64,000 nucleotides of DNA from Microbacterium sp. 2FI (GTDB lineage: Bacteria; Actinomycetota; Actinomycetes; Actinomycetales; Microbacteriaceae): the NCBI RefSeq assembly GCF_005502885.1, contig NZ_SCMR01000013.1, positions 1 to 64,000 on the forward strand. The letters are read 5' to 3'. The notes under the pieces were generated by a model. The model was given only the letters and a program-made list of their open reading frames with translations. It had not been told where the DNA came from and made no database searches. Positions 17,022 to 24,249 of the stretch are shown here, one piece after another (the first letter of the stretch is position 1; every line of letters starts with the position of its first letter). Position numbers and translations under genes: made by a program.

Positions 17022-17582
17022 GTGAGCGGCCCCGGTAGGGTGTCGCGCGCACGCAAACTCAGAATCCCTCTCACGAGGCATCAGAGCCTCGTCCTCAGTA
17101 CCGTCGTCATTGCCGCTTACGACAGCCTCGATGGAAGCGAGCGGGAGTCGTTGGGTGGGACGCAAGCGCAGCTCATGGAGTTGCATCACGAGTTGTCTGA
17201 TGCCTCCGAGCATGCGACGTACGAGGTGTCGGAGGGTGGTCACATTGTCAGACCGCAACTCACAAGCAAGCAATACAACAATCTCATGATCGCGCTTATC
17301 GACTTCCCAGCCACCCGCTCCACCGAACAAGAGCGTGCGCGCTGGTTTGCATCGGATGAATTGGCCGAGTTGCGCACCAAGCTGACCAATGCCTGGAACG
17401 AAGGGATCGTGGAGGACATTGGTATAGAACCGTCCGCGTGGGGTTCTGGGGTCGTCCGCAACGGCACGTTGGTTGCCGTGGATATTCATCAAACCCGGGG
17501 CGGGGCCGAGCGCGACGTCGCTCGGCACGAGCCGTTGCCCGACGAACGAGTAGTTCTCGTCAGCATCCGCGTCGAGGAATGA
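17022..17582 (+). CDS. Hypothetical protein
   Basis: 186 residues if it starts at the GTG at 17022; a GTG at 17040 is equally possible. The body looks like a real protein: a helical stretch (SLVLSTVVIAAYDSL), then T-S-K-Q-Y-N-N-L-M-I-A-L-I-D-F, then a charged helix with a conserved-looking W, and a beta-like end. It lacks a membrane segment or signal. A 279-residue frame lies antisense at 16932-17771, but it is poorer in protein character. The family is not recognised. Confidence 0.5.
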   Translation: MSGPGRVSRARKLRIPLTRHQSLVLSTVVIAAYDSLDGSERESLGGTQAQLMELHHELSDASEHATYEVSEGGHIVRPQLTSKQYNNLMIALIDFPATRSTEQERARWFASDELAELRTKLTNAWNEGIVEDIGIEPSAWGSGVVRNGTLVAVDIHQTRGGAERDVARHEPLPDERVVLVSIRVEE

Positions 17583-17969
17583 GTCGCGAAACCGTTCAGC
17601 GGGATGAAGTCGTCCCATCTGCGGATCAGTCACCATCACGCGAATCGTATCCGTGGTGATCACGTGTCCGAGCTGCGCGTCGTCACGGATTCGACCCGGA
17701 CAGATGCCGAGGATTTGGTGATCGTCCTTCCGCAAAGCAGACACCGCGGAGGTCCCTCGGACGTTCACCACCGTCGCACCGTTCGGACAGTAGAGGTCCG
17801 GAGCGCCCGACCGTCCTTAGATCACCGCCCGCGCGGCGTTCTCTCCGGCAGGCGCATAGGCGACACGGCTCCGGCCCACGCCAAACGCATCTGCGGGCGC
17901 AGCGGATCGGTCGCGCGAGTCTCAGAATTGCTCGCTCGGTCTGCGGAGAAGTTCCGTTACGCTCGCGCC
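17583..17969. other. Intergenic gap, no gene seen
   Basis: 387 bp between the hypothetical gene and the Abi-alpha-like gene. The plus frame is open but has Arg/His-rich, non-protein-like composition. The right end holds the TACGCT -10 of the next gene. Nothing else was recognised. Confidence 0.45.
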
Positions 17970-18809
17970 ATGACCGACCCCCTCACTCAAAAGCTCGTGG
18001 ATCACGGAGCGAAGTCCCTCGGTGCAGTCGTCGACAAGCTCCTTGGCCCGACAGCTGAAGTCATGGGGCACGAACTAGTCGATTGGTACACCCGGAAACG
18101 CAACATCGCGAAGGTAGCAGAGCGCGCAGCCGAGCGATCGAACCTTGAGCGGGCAGGAGCTATCCCTGCGCGCGTAGCGGCCGAAGTCTTCGATAAGGCA
18201 CAGTGGGCCGACGACGAATTCGTCGCCGAGTACTTATCCGGCGTGCTCGCGTCCGCGCGGACGACGGATGGACTGAACGACTCGGGCGTGTCTTGGACAG
18301 CTCTTGTTGGGCGACTCTCGGCGGATCAGCTCGCATTGCACTGGTCAATCTACACAGGCGTGCAACGCCGACACCGCGGCGGCGACAGTGAGCAGTTCTG
18401 GACGATGATCCGCAAGCAAGTCGTCGTCGACTACCCGACGCTGTTTTCGACTTTGGGATGGCCCATCGACGACGATGCGACCGCAATGCATCGTGTGATG
18501 GACGCCGCATACGGCTTGAGGCGCGAGGGCCTGCTGAACGACCTGACTCATGGTCCCGGTGACTACCTACAGAACGAAATTTCGTGGACGAAGGGACATC
18601 GGTTTGACAGCGATAGGGGCTACCTCACTTTCAAGGTGACCGCGGACGGCGTGGGCCTACTTCTCCATGCGATCGGCGAAGGTAAGCGCTGGTTCGGCAC
18701 CGTGGTGACTCACGAAGTCAGTTTGGCCGTTGACGCGAGCGCAACCCTCCCGTCCGCGGCCCCCGCTTTGCTCGTAGAAGACCTTCCGCCTGTCGCAGCA
18801 TCGGCCTAG
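17970..18809 (+). CDS. Abi-alpha-like (DUF4393-type) putative abortive-infection protein
   Basis: 279 residues. The N-terminal part, L-G-A-V-V-D-K-L-L-G-P-T-A-E-V-M-G followed by W-Y-T-R-K-R-N and a long charged helix, matches the layout of the Abi_alpha/DUF4393 family. So does the next segment, D-D-E-F-V-A-E-Y-L-S-G-V-L-A-S-A-R with L-S-A-D-Q-L-A-L-H-W. There are no transmembrane helices and no catalytic motif. The assignment is from recalled pattern and is moderate. Family members are linked with abortive phage infection, and neighbours (Mrr-like nuclease, toxin-antitoxin genes, recombinase) fit a defence island. TACGCT lies 6 nt before the ATG, so the message is leaderless. Confidence 0.55.
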   Translation: MTDPLTQKLVDHGAKSLGAVVDKLLGPTAEVMGHELVDWYTRKRNIAKVAERAAERSNLERAGAIPARVAAEVFDKAQWADDEFVAEYLSGVLASARTTDGLNDSGVSWTALVGRLSADQLALHWSIYTGVQRRHRGGDSEQFWTMIRKQVVVDYPTLFSTLGWPIDDDATAMHRVMDAAYGLRREGLLNDLTHGPGDYLQNEISWTKGHRFDSDRGYLTFKVTADGVGLLLHAIGEGKRWFGTVVTHEVSLAVDASATLPSAAPALLVEDLPPVAASA

Positions 18810-19232
18810 ACGTACGCGCGACGCGATGCTCACCGGCGTCGTCGCATCGCCTGGTAGCGAACGTGCCTCTGCCAGCTCGGTCGCCCGAAAGCCGGTCCCT
18901 CATCGGGCAAGCCCAAACGGACCGCTCAGTGGGCAACGTGGCAGGACATCCCACGTCGTCTCTTGCGCACCGGTCCGCGGCGCCGGGAACCCGCTAGCTC
19001 CTGGATGCCGTTGACAGCGGCCGACTTCGGCAAGGCCCAATCGGCCCGCTGCCGGACCAATCTGCTGTCTCGCCGTGGTCATGCCTGCTCGAGCGTCGCC
19101 TTCCACGTTGGGGGTTTTTTCAGTTGGCGGCTCTACTCTGGCGGCAGAGGGAAAATCGCTGGCCGCACGATTGGCTAGGCGCGTATACGCGGCATCGGAT
19201 GAGTCGCCACTTCTTCACCTCGAAGGAGTGCC
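18810..19232. other. Intergenic region upstream of MFS gene
   Basis: 423 bp without a convincing ORF. It contains a G5T6 run near 19110-19122, a 12-nt palindrome at 19180-19191, and the ribosome site AAGGAG just before the MFS start. Otherwise no feature was seen. Confidence 0.5.
19180..19191. promoter_or_regulatory. Palindrome CGCGTATACGCG, candidate operator
   Basis: A perfect 12-nt palindrome lies 41 nt before the MFS start codon. The position suits a repressor such as a TetR or MarR protein. No regulator gene is directly adjacent; the nearest is the MarR gene at 21.15-21.6 kb, whose own promoter palindrome differs. Confidence 0.4.
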
Positions 19233-20675
19233 ATGTCTACCAGTCCCTCAACAGCGCACGCGCCCACGCGGCTCCGTGATGCGTGGATCGCCCTGGCAGG
19301 GTTGTCCGCCGTCTTCTTGTTCGAGATGCTCGACAACTCGGTGCTCAACGTCGCATTGCCGACCATCGGCCGCGAACTGCACACGTCGACGATCGAACTG
19401 CAGTGGGTGACCGGCGCGTACTCCGTCGTGTTCGGCTCGCTCATGCTCCTGTTCGGAGCACTCGCCGACAGGTTCGGCCGGCGCCGCGTGATGCTCGTCG
19501 GCTTGGTGCTGCTCGGGCTCGCCAGCCTGGCCACCGTCGTCGTCACCACCCCGGGTCAACTCATCGCCGTTCGCGCCTTGATGGGGCTTGCCGCAGCCAT
19601 GACCACTCCGGGGTCGATGGCCCTCGCCTTCCGGCTCTTCGAGGAGCAGGGACTGCGCATCCGCGCGATGACCGTGATCTCGACCGCCGGCCTCGTCGGC
19701 CTCGCGATCGGACCCACCGCGGGCGGCTTCGTGCTGGCGGTCGCGCCCTGGCAGGCTCTGCTCCTGATCAACGTGCCGATCGCACTGCTCGCGTTCGTCA
19801 GCATCCGCGTGGGTGTCCCGGTGGACCGGGGAATGGACCTCCATCCCGACCGTATCGACGTCGCAGGAGCGGCACTCGGCACGGCGACGCTGGTCGCCGC
19901 ACTCGTGACACCCACGCTCTTCGTGGAGATGGGCGCGGCATCCTGGCAGGCTTGGGCCGGTGTCGGCGTCACACTCCTGGCAGCCGCGCTCTTCGTCTGG
20001 CGGGAGCGGACCGCGGCGCAGCCGATGCTCGACCTCCGTCTGCTCGCCCGGCCGCTCGTCGCAAGCGGCCTCGCCTACAAGGCAGCCTCCGGCCTGGCAG
20101 TCGCAGGCCTGTCGTACATGACCACCCTTCAGCTTCAGTTCGTCTGGGGGTGGCCACCCGCTCTTGCCGCGATCGCGATGCTGCCGCAGGTGATCGTGCT
20201 CCTCGCCAGTGGCCGGTTCGTCGGACCATTCGTCCAACGAGTCGGCCTCAACCGGGCCGCGTGGGGGAGTGCCGCAGCCGTGGTGGTCGGGCTCGGGATC
20301 TTCGCCCTGGGCAGCTGGGCAGGTTACGCCTGGGTCTTCGTCGCCTTCGTCCTCGTCGCCGCCGGCATGCGCGTCGTCGGCGTTGTCGCAGGCAACAACG
20401 TGCTGCAAGGACTCCCCGCCAACCGGACGTCCATCGGCTCAGCACTCGTCGACACCTCCAGCGAAGTAGCCAACGGCATCGGAATCGCCGTGATCGGCAC
20501 CGTCCTCGCCGCCCTCGTCTCGGGCAGCATCGCGACCTCGACGACCCCCGAACAGCTCTCGCAGCTCCAAAACGGCATTACCACCGCCGGCGTCATCCTC
20601 ACCATTATCGCCACGTTGCTCGTCGGCGTCGGCATCCTCAAATCTAAACGGGGAAGCACCGAACGTCCCGAGTAA
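19233..20675 (+). CDS. MFS drug efflux transporter, DHA2 (14-TM) family
   Basis: 480 residues with about 14 hydrophobic helices. The first helix carries F-E-M-L-D-N-S-V-L-N-V-A-L-P, the DHA2 signature with the conserved Asp. The loop-2/3 motif A is G-A-L-A-D-R-F-G-R-R-R. Motif C-like G-P-T-A-G-G-F lies in helix 5. These pumps exchange protons for lipophilic cations or antibiotics. Ribosome site AAGGAG lies 6 nt before the ATG. The gene is alone. A palindrome in its promoter suggests drug-induced control. Confidence 0.9.
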   Translation: MSTSPSTAHAPTRLRDAWIALAGLSAVFLFEMLDNSVLNVALPTIGRELHTSTIELQWVTGAYSVVFGSLMLLFGALADRFGRRRVMLVGLVLLGLASLATVVVTTPGQLIAVRALMGLAAAMTTPGSMALAFRLFEEQGLRIRAMTVISTAGLVGLAIGPTAGGFVLAVAPWQALLLINVPIALLAFVSIRVGVPVDRGMDLHPDRIDVAGAALGTATLVAALVTPTLFVEMGAASWQAWAGVGVTLLAAALFVWRERTAAQPMLDLRLLARPLVASGLAYKAASGLAVAGLSYMTTLQLQFVWGWPPALAAIAMLPQVIVLLASGRFVGPFVQRVGLNRAAWGSAAAVVVGLGIFALGSWAGYAWVFVAFVLVAAGMRVVGVVAGNNVLQGLPANRTSIGSALVDTSSEVANGIGIAVIGTVLAALVSGSIATSTTPEQLSQLQNGITTAGVILTIIATLLVGVGILKSKRGSTERPE

Positions 20676-20809
20676 CGAGTTCAAGCAGAAGCAGCCGTCC
20701 CGCTCGGAACTCTCCGCCCGCGGAGGGTCGTCCAGCGCGCGGTGCGGGGCCACCGAACGGCTGCGTGGTTCGACTCGGTACCCGCTCGCCCCTGCACCCG
20801 AAAAGGCTG

Positions 20810-21073
20810 TCAGGAATCGAGGTCGTAGACGACGAAGTCCGCAACATCGGGGCTGGTCTCCAGAAACGAGGCGATCATGCGCTGATGTTGTTTCGCAACC
20901 CGAACGTAGAAGCGGTCACCGCCTCGTCGGTTCACTTCGGCGCCTGGCAAGCCAAGCTGGTCGGCCTCGTGCTTGGTCATCACCCGCGCGTCGGTTTCGT
21001 CCAGTACCTCCGCTGAGAGAAGGTTCTCCGCCCGGCCCGCCGCCGCGGCAGACACCTCGAACATCACGAACAT
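20810..21073 (-). CDS. Small hypothetical protein
   Basis: 87 residues, soluble. The pattern is a beta strand (M-F-V-M-F-E-V), a helix (A-E-N-L-L-S-A-E-V-L) and R-F-Y-V-R-V-A-K-Q-H-Q-R-M-I-A-S-F-L-E. It resembles no family I can name. TAGCGT lies 6 nt before the ATG, which supports a real leaderless gene. It sits between the convergent MFS gene and the MarR gene. Confidence 0.55.
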   Translation of the reverse strand: MFVMFEVSAAAAGRAENLLSAEVLDETDARVMTKHEADQLGLPGAEVNRRGGDRFYVRVAKQHQRMIASFLETSPDVADFVVYDLDS

Positions 21074-21153
21074 GCAGCCACGCTACGCCAGGCCGCAAGG
21101 TAGAGACAGCCACTGACGCTGACATTGACAGGTCGCGCGCGTTGCCGGATCCC

Positions 21154-21606
21154 TTATTGCACTCTCGCGCGGTGCCGATCGGTCATAAGGGTCATTGCGT
21201 CGAGCAGCTCGCGCATTGCGTCGAGCTGCTCGATCCCTACACCGTCGAACACGTTCTGCCCGTCCTCGACGAGTGGTCCATACGCGGCCCAGATGCGCTG
21301 TCGTCCGTCGTCCGTGAGCTCCACGAGCACTCGCCGGCGGTCGTCAGGCGACGGGACCCTTCGGACGAACCCTCGCTCGGCCAGTCGATCAATAAGGGTG
21401 GTGGTCGCCGCCGGTCGCAAGCCGACCGCGACAGCGAGCTCCCCGGCCGTGCGGGGGCCTTCACTCAACCAATCGAGGCACCGCATATCGGCCGGGCCGA
21501 CCTTCAGCATCCGTCCGACAGCGTCGTCGAAAGCTTGCACGCTCCGCTGATACCGCTGCAGCGCGACGCCGGCGTCCTGGATGGCGGCTTGACGGGATCG
21601 GGACAC
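21154..21606 (-). CDS. MarR family transcriptional regulator
   Basis: 150 residues. The winged helix is clear: D-M-R-C-L-D-W-L, G-P-R-T-A-G-E-L-A-V-A-V-G-L, recognition helix P-A-A-T-T-T-L-I-D-R-L, and wing V-R-R-V-P-S-P-D-D-R-R-R-V-L-V-E-L-T. The frame opens 12 codons further up, but there the only start is TTG inside the operator. The GTG at 21606 has GAAAGGA 9 nt upstream and leaves a normal promoter space. Divergent from the FAD monooxygenase gene, which it probably controls. Confidence 0.88.
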   Translation of the reverse strand: MSRSRQAAIQDAGVALQRYQRSVQAFDDAVGRMLKVGPADMRCLDWLSEGPRTAGELAVAVGLRPAATTTLIDRLAERGFVRRVPSPDDRRRVLVELTDDGRQRIWAAYGPLVEDGQNVFDGVGIEQLDAMRELLDAMTLMTDRHRARVQ

Positions 21607-21626
21607 GTGTGGAATCCTTTCGGATA

Positions 21627-21639
21627 TCGAACTATTCGA
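21627..21639. promoter_or_regulatory. MarR operator candidate
   Basis: Perfect inverted repeat TCGAA-CTA-TTCGA in the 62-bp divergent promoter between the MarR gene (start 21606) and the FAD-monooxygenase gene (start 21669). MarR proteins bind 15-20 bp palindromes placed this way. Confidence 0.65.
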
Positions 21640-21668
21640 CAATCGTAGTAAGTCCTGAAGGGAAGCAT

Positions 21669-22871
21669 ATGGTGCGCGCAGTGGTGGTGGGGGGCGGAAT
21701 CGCCGGATCGGCCGCTGGGATGGCTCTGCAAGCCGTCGGGATCGAAGCGATCGTCCTGGAATCCCGCACGGCCGGCGTCGGTCGCGGATCGTGGCTCACC
21801 GTCGCCCCGAATGGGGTCGCCGCGCTGCAAGAGATCGGTGCGTTGGAGGCAGTGCGCAGCATCGGTGTGCCGACCCGCCGAAATGTCATGATCGGAGCGA
21901 CCGGAGTCCCGCTCGGCTCCATCGGCTTGGGTCGGCCTCTGCCGGACGGCACGCCGGCCCTGTCGTTCCGGCGGCCAGAACTCGCCGAAGCTCTCGCTGC
22001 CGAGGCTCGCCGGCGAGGGGTCGACGTTCGGCACGAAGCCCGGGTCGCCGCCGTCGAGACGACCGACCGGGCCGCTGCGGTAACCCTCGAAACGGGTGCG
22101 CGGCTGGAGGCCGACGTCGTCGTCGGGGCCGACGGCATCCACTCCCTCGTCCGCCGCGCGGTCGATCCTCATGCTCCCGCCGCCCGCTACCTGGGTCTCG
22201 CGAACTTCGGCGGCATCACCCGCAGCACCGGCATCGCGGCGCAACTGCCGGCCGAGGCCTGGACATTCGTGTTCGGCCGGCATGCATTCTTCGGGGCGCT
22301 GCCCACACCCGCGGGCGACGTCGTCTGGTTCGTCAACGAGCCGCGTCCCGTCATCGATCGGACCGAGCGAGCAACCACGACGGATGCCGCGTGGCAGCAA
22401 CATCTCGAAGACCTCGCCGCAGCCGACGCAGGGCCGTTCGCCGAGCTCATCGCTGCGGGGACTCTGGAACTTGTCGGCGACAGCACCTTCGACCTCCCGC
22501 GCTTACCGACCTGGAGCCGAGGACGCCTCACCCTCATCGGCGACGCCATCCACGCCCCCTCCCCGAGTTCGGGACAGGGAGCATCGATGGCGCTCGAGGA
22601 TGCGGTGGTGCTTGCCGCGTGCCTGAGCGAGCAAGTCGAGGATTCGCCCGCGGCCGCCTTCGCCGCCTTCGACAACCGGCGCCGTCGCCGAGTGGAGAAG
22701 ATCGTCGCGGACGGCGCTCGATCGAGCAGCTCCAAGACGGCCGGTCCGGTCGCGCGGATCTTCCAGGACCGGATGCTGCGCCTCGTCTTCCGGCACTTCG
22801 TCACCGACAAGAGCCAGGCATGGGTTCACGACTACCGCGCTCGCCTCGGCACCGCGCGAGCAACCCAGTAG
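21669..22871 (+). CDS. FAD-dependent monooxygenase
   Basis: 400 residues in the group A flavin hydroxylase family. The N-terminal dinucleotide fold is V-V-G-G-G-I-A-G-S-A-A-G. The central FAD/NADPH motif is V-G-A-D-G-I-H-S-L-V-R-R. The second FAD motif is L-I-G-D-A-I-H-A-P-S-P-S-S-G-Q-G-A-S-M-A-L-E-D. These enzymes hydroxylate aromatics or inactivate antibiotics such as tetracyclines and rifamycins; the substrate is not readable here. ATG 21669 follows GAAGGGA. Divergent MarR partner and operator suggest induction by the substrate. Confidence 0.88.
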   Translation: MVRAVVVGGGIAGSAAGMALQAVGIEAIVLESRTAGVGRGSWLTVAPNGVAALQEIGALEAVRSIGVPTRRNVMIGATGVPLGSIGLGRPLPDGTPALSFRRPELAEALAAEARRRGVDVRHEARVAAVETTDRAAAVTLETGARLEADVVVGADGIHSLVRRAVDPHAPAARYLGLANFGGITRSTGIAAQLPAEAWTFVFGRHAFFGALPTPAGDVVWFVNEPRPVIDRTERATTTDAAWQQHLEDLAAADAGPFAELIAAGTLELVGDSTFDLPRLPTWSRGRLTLIGDAIHAPSPSSGQGASMALEDAVVLAACLSEQVEDSPAAAFAAFDNRRRRRVEKIVADGARSSSSKTAGPVARIFQDRMLRLVFRHFVTDKSQAWVHDYRARLGTARATQ

Positions 22872-22946
22872 CTCCGGCCTCCAGAGGCGCGCAAGCCCGT
22901 CGGGCTGCCGGCAGGGCACGGTTGAGGGGCCGTGGCGTGCCTGCTG

Positions 22947-23264
22947 TCAGTCGGCCAGGCGCGCGGGGATGTCGCGGCTGGAGTGAAGCACGTGTCGGAT
23001 GTCGACGAACTCGTCAGCGTCGAAGTACACGATGACGTGCGGATAGGTGCGCAGGGCGAAGGATCGAACGCCGGGGATGCCGAGCTCCACCTCCAGGCGA
23101 GGCGATCCGATGCCGGTATGGGCGCCGATCACCGCCAGTGCTCGCTCGAACTCATCGACCAGGCCTAGCGCCGCGTCAAACGCGCCTTCCTCCAGGTAGT
23201 AAGCGATCGCGGGCTGCAGGTCGGCTTCCGCGGTGGTGCGCGTGCGCACCGGCTTGCCGATCAC
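22947..23264 (-). CDS. parE: RelE/ParE-type toxin
   Basis: 105 residues. The ParE layout is helix (E-A-D-L-Q-P-A-I-A-Y-Y-L), second helix (A-L-G-L-V-D-E-F-E-R-A-L-A-V-I), then G-S-P-R-L and the beta strands R-S-F-A-L-R-T-Y-P-H-V-I-V-Y-F and I-R-H-V-L-H-S-S-R-D. The GTG overlaps the antitoxin stop by 4 nt. Members poison gyrase (ParE) or cut mRNA (RelE); sequence alone does not separate these. The symbol follows the antitoxin type. Confidence 0.8.
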   Translation of the reverse strand: MIGKPVRTRTTAEADLQPAIAYYLEEGAFDAALGLVDEFERALAVIGAHTGIGSPRLEVELGIPGVRSFALRTYPHVIVYFDADEFVDIRHVLHSSRDIPARLAD

Positions 23265-23503
23265 GCGGGAGCTGCGTCCTCGGCGGCGGCTTCGATCGAG
23301 CGTCGCAGCCCTGCGAAGTATGCCGCGTCCATCGGCTGAGAGAACTCCGCATCCGCTGATGCCAGGATGCGCTCTCGGAGGCGGGATCGATCCCGGTCAT
23401 ATCGGATCAGGTCACGGACATACTCACTGGTCGTGCCGAATCCGCGCTCCGACACCTGCTCATCCACGAACTGCTTCAGTGCATCGGGGAGCGAGACGTT
23501 CAT
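23261..23503 (-). CDS. parD: ParD-type antitoxin
   Basis: 80 residues, the usual ParD length. It opens with the ribbon strand M-N-V-S-L-P and helix D-A-L-K-Q-F-V-D-E-Q-V, then G-T-T-S-E-Y-V-R-D-L-I, the ParD ribbon-helix-helix. The acidic C-terminal part (A-A-E-D-A-A) should wrap the toxin. Of three nearby starts, the ATG at 23503 is best because GGGGG lies about 10 nt upstream. A 27-bp palindrome sits 23 nt upstream of it. Confidence 0.85.
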   Translation of the reverse strand: MNVSLPDALKQFVDEQVSERGFGTTSEYVRDLIRYDRDRSRLRERILASADAEFSQPMDAAYFAGLRRSIEAAAEDAAPA

Positions 23504-23525
23504 CGTGACCATGCCCCCAGAATAC

Positions 23526-23552
23526 GAGCCTTGGCAAGAATTGCCAAGGCTC
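23526..23552. promoter_or_regulatory. 27-bp perfect palindrome, probable parDE operator
   Basis: Arms at 23526-23537 (GAGCCTTGGCAA) and 23541-23552 enclose a 3-nt spacer. It lies between the parD start and the 3' end of the recombinase gene. Position, length and symmetry fit a ParD autorepression site. A terminator for the upstream recombinase gene, or a recombination half-site, remain possible. Confidence 0.6.
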
Positions 23553-23592
23553 AGGATTGGTCCCGCTAGGGATGGGCGGAGCCACGAGGTCG

Positions 23593-24201
23593 CTAGAAGA
23601 TGTGTGCTTCGCAAGTGGCGAAGAAGGCTGCGCGGCGCCGCTGCAATTCGCGGTAGACGGTCGCGCGGGAGACGTTGAACAACTCGGCGATCTCGGTCTG
23701 GGTGTACTCGCCCCGGTCCTGTACGTCGAACAGGAGCTTGCGCTGCGTAATCGACAGCTTCGGTTGCTTGCCCTTCAGGTGACCCTTCGCGCGGGCGACC
23801 GCCATCCCTTCCTTCGTGCGCATGCTGATCAAGTCGCGTTCGAACTCGGCGACCATGGCGAGCACATTGAACAGCAGCCGTCCCACCGGGTCGGTGGGGT
23901 CGTATCTGCTGCCTCCGAAACTGAGCGCGACGCCCTTCGTCGTCAGTTCGTCGGCGATGTCCCGCGCGTCCTGCACCGATCGGGCAAGCCGGTCGAGTTT
24001 GGTTACGACGAGGGTGTCGCCTTCGCGGACGGCGGCGAGTGCCTCGCGCAGTCCGGGCCTGGCCCGGTTCGTGCCGGTCAGCCCATGATCGACGTAGATG
24101 TTCGAATCGAGAACCCCCAGTCTCAGCAACGCATCCCGCTGCGAAGTGAGGTCCTGATCGGCGGTGGAGACTCTGGCATAGCCAATCTGTAATCCATTCA
24201 T
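23593..24201 (-). CDS. Serine recombinase/resolvase (Tn3-type)
   Basis: 202 residues. The catalytic domain starts G-Y-A-R-V-S-T with Ser12. It continues with Q-R-D-A-L and D-H-G-L-T-G-T, R-P-G-L-R-E-A-L, V-T-K-L-D-R-L-A-R-S, and A-E-F-E-R-D-L-I at the start of the long E helix. The C-terminal 40 residues are an HTH (Y-T-Q-T-E-I-A-E-L-F-N-V-S-R-A-T-V-Y-R). It is full length for a small resolvase or invertase. The ATG at 24201 follows CATGCT by 7 nt. No transposase is present, so it is either a transposon remnant or a stand-alone gene. Confidence 0.9.
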   Translation of the reverse strand: MNGLQIGYARVSTADQDLTSQRDALLRLGVLDSNIYVDHGLTGTNRARPGLREALAAVREGDTLVVTKLDRLARSVQDARDIADELTTKGVALSFGGSRYDPTDPVGRLLFNVLAMVAEFERDLISMRTKEGMAVARAKGHLKGKQPKLSITQRKLLFDVQDRGEYTQTEIAELFNVSRATVYRELQRRRAAFFATCEAHIF

Positions 24202-24249
24202 GCCGCAGAGCATGCCACCGGAGGCGCCCACGCGCACGAGTCGGATCCT

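Noticed and set aside
16932..17771. 279-residue minus-strand open frame
   Set aside because: Antisense to the 17022-17582 gene. The plus-strand protein has better secondary-structure pattern; the minus one lacks a start signal. Moderately sure only.
23593..24201. Recombinase as proof of a complete Tn3 transposon
   Set aside because: No TnpA transposase or terminal inverted repeats were seen nearby.
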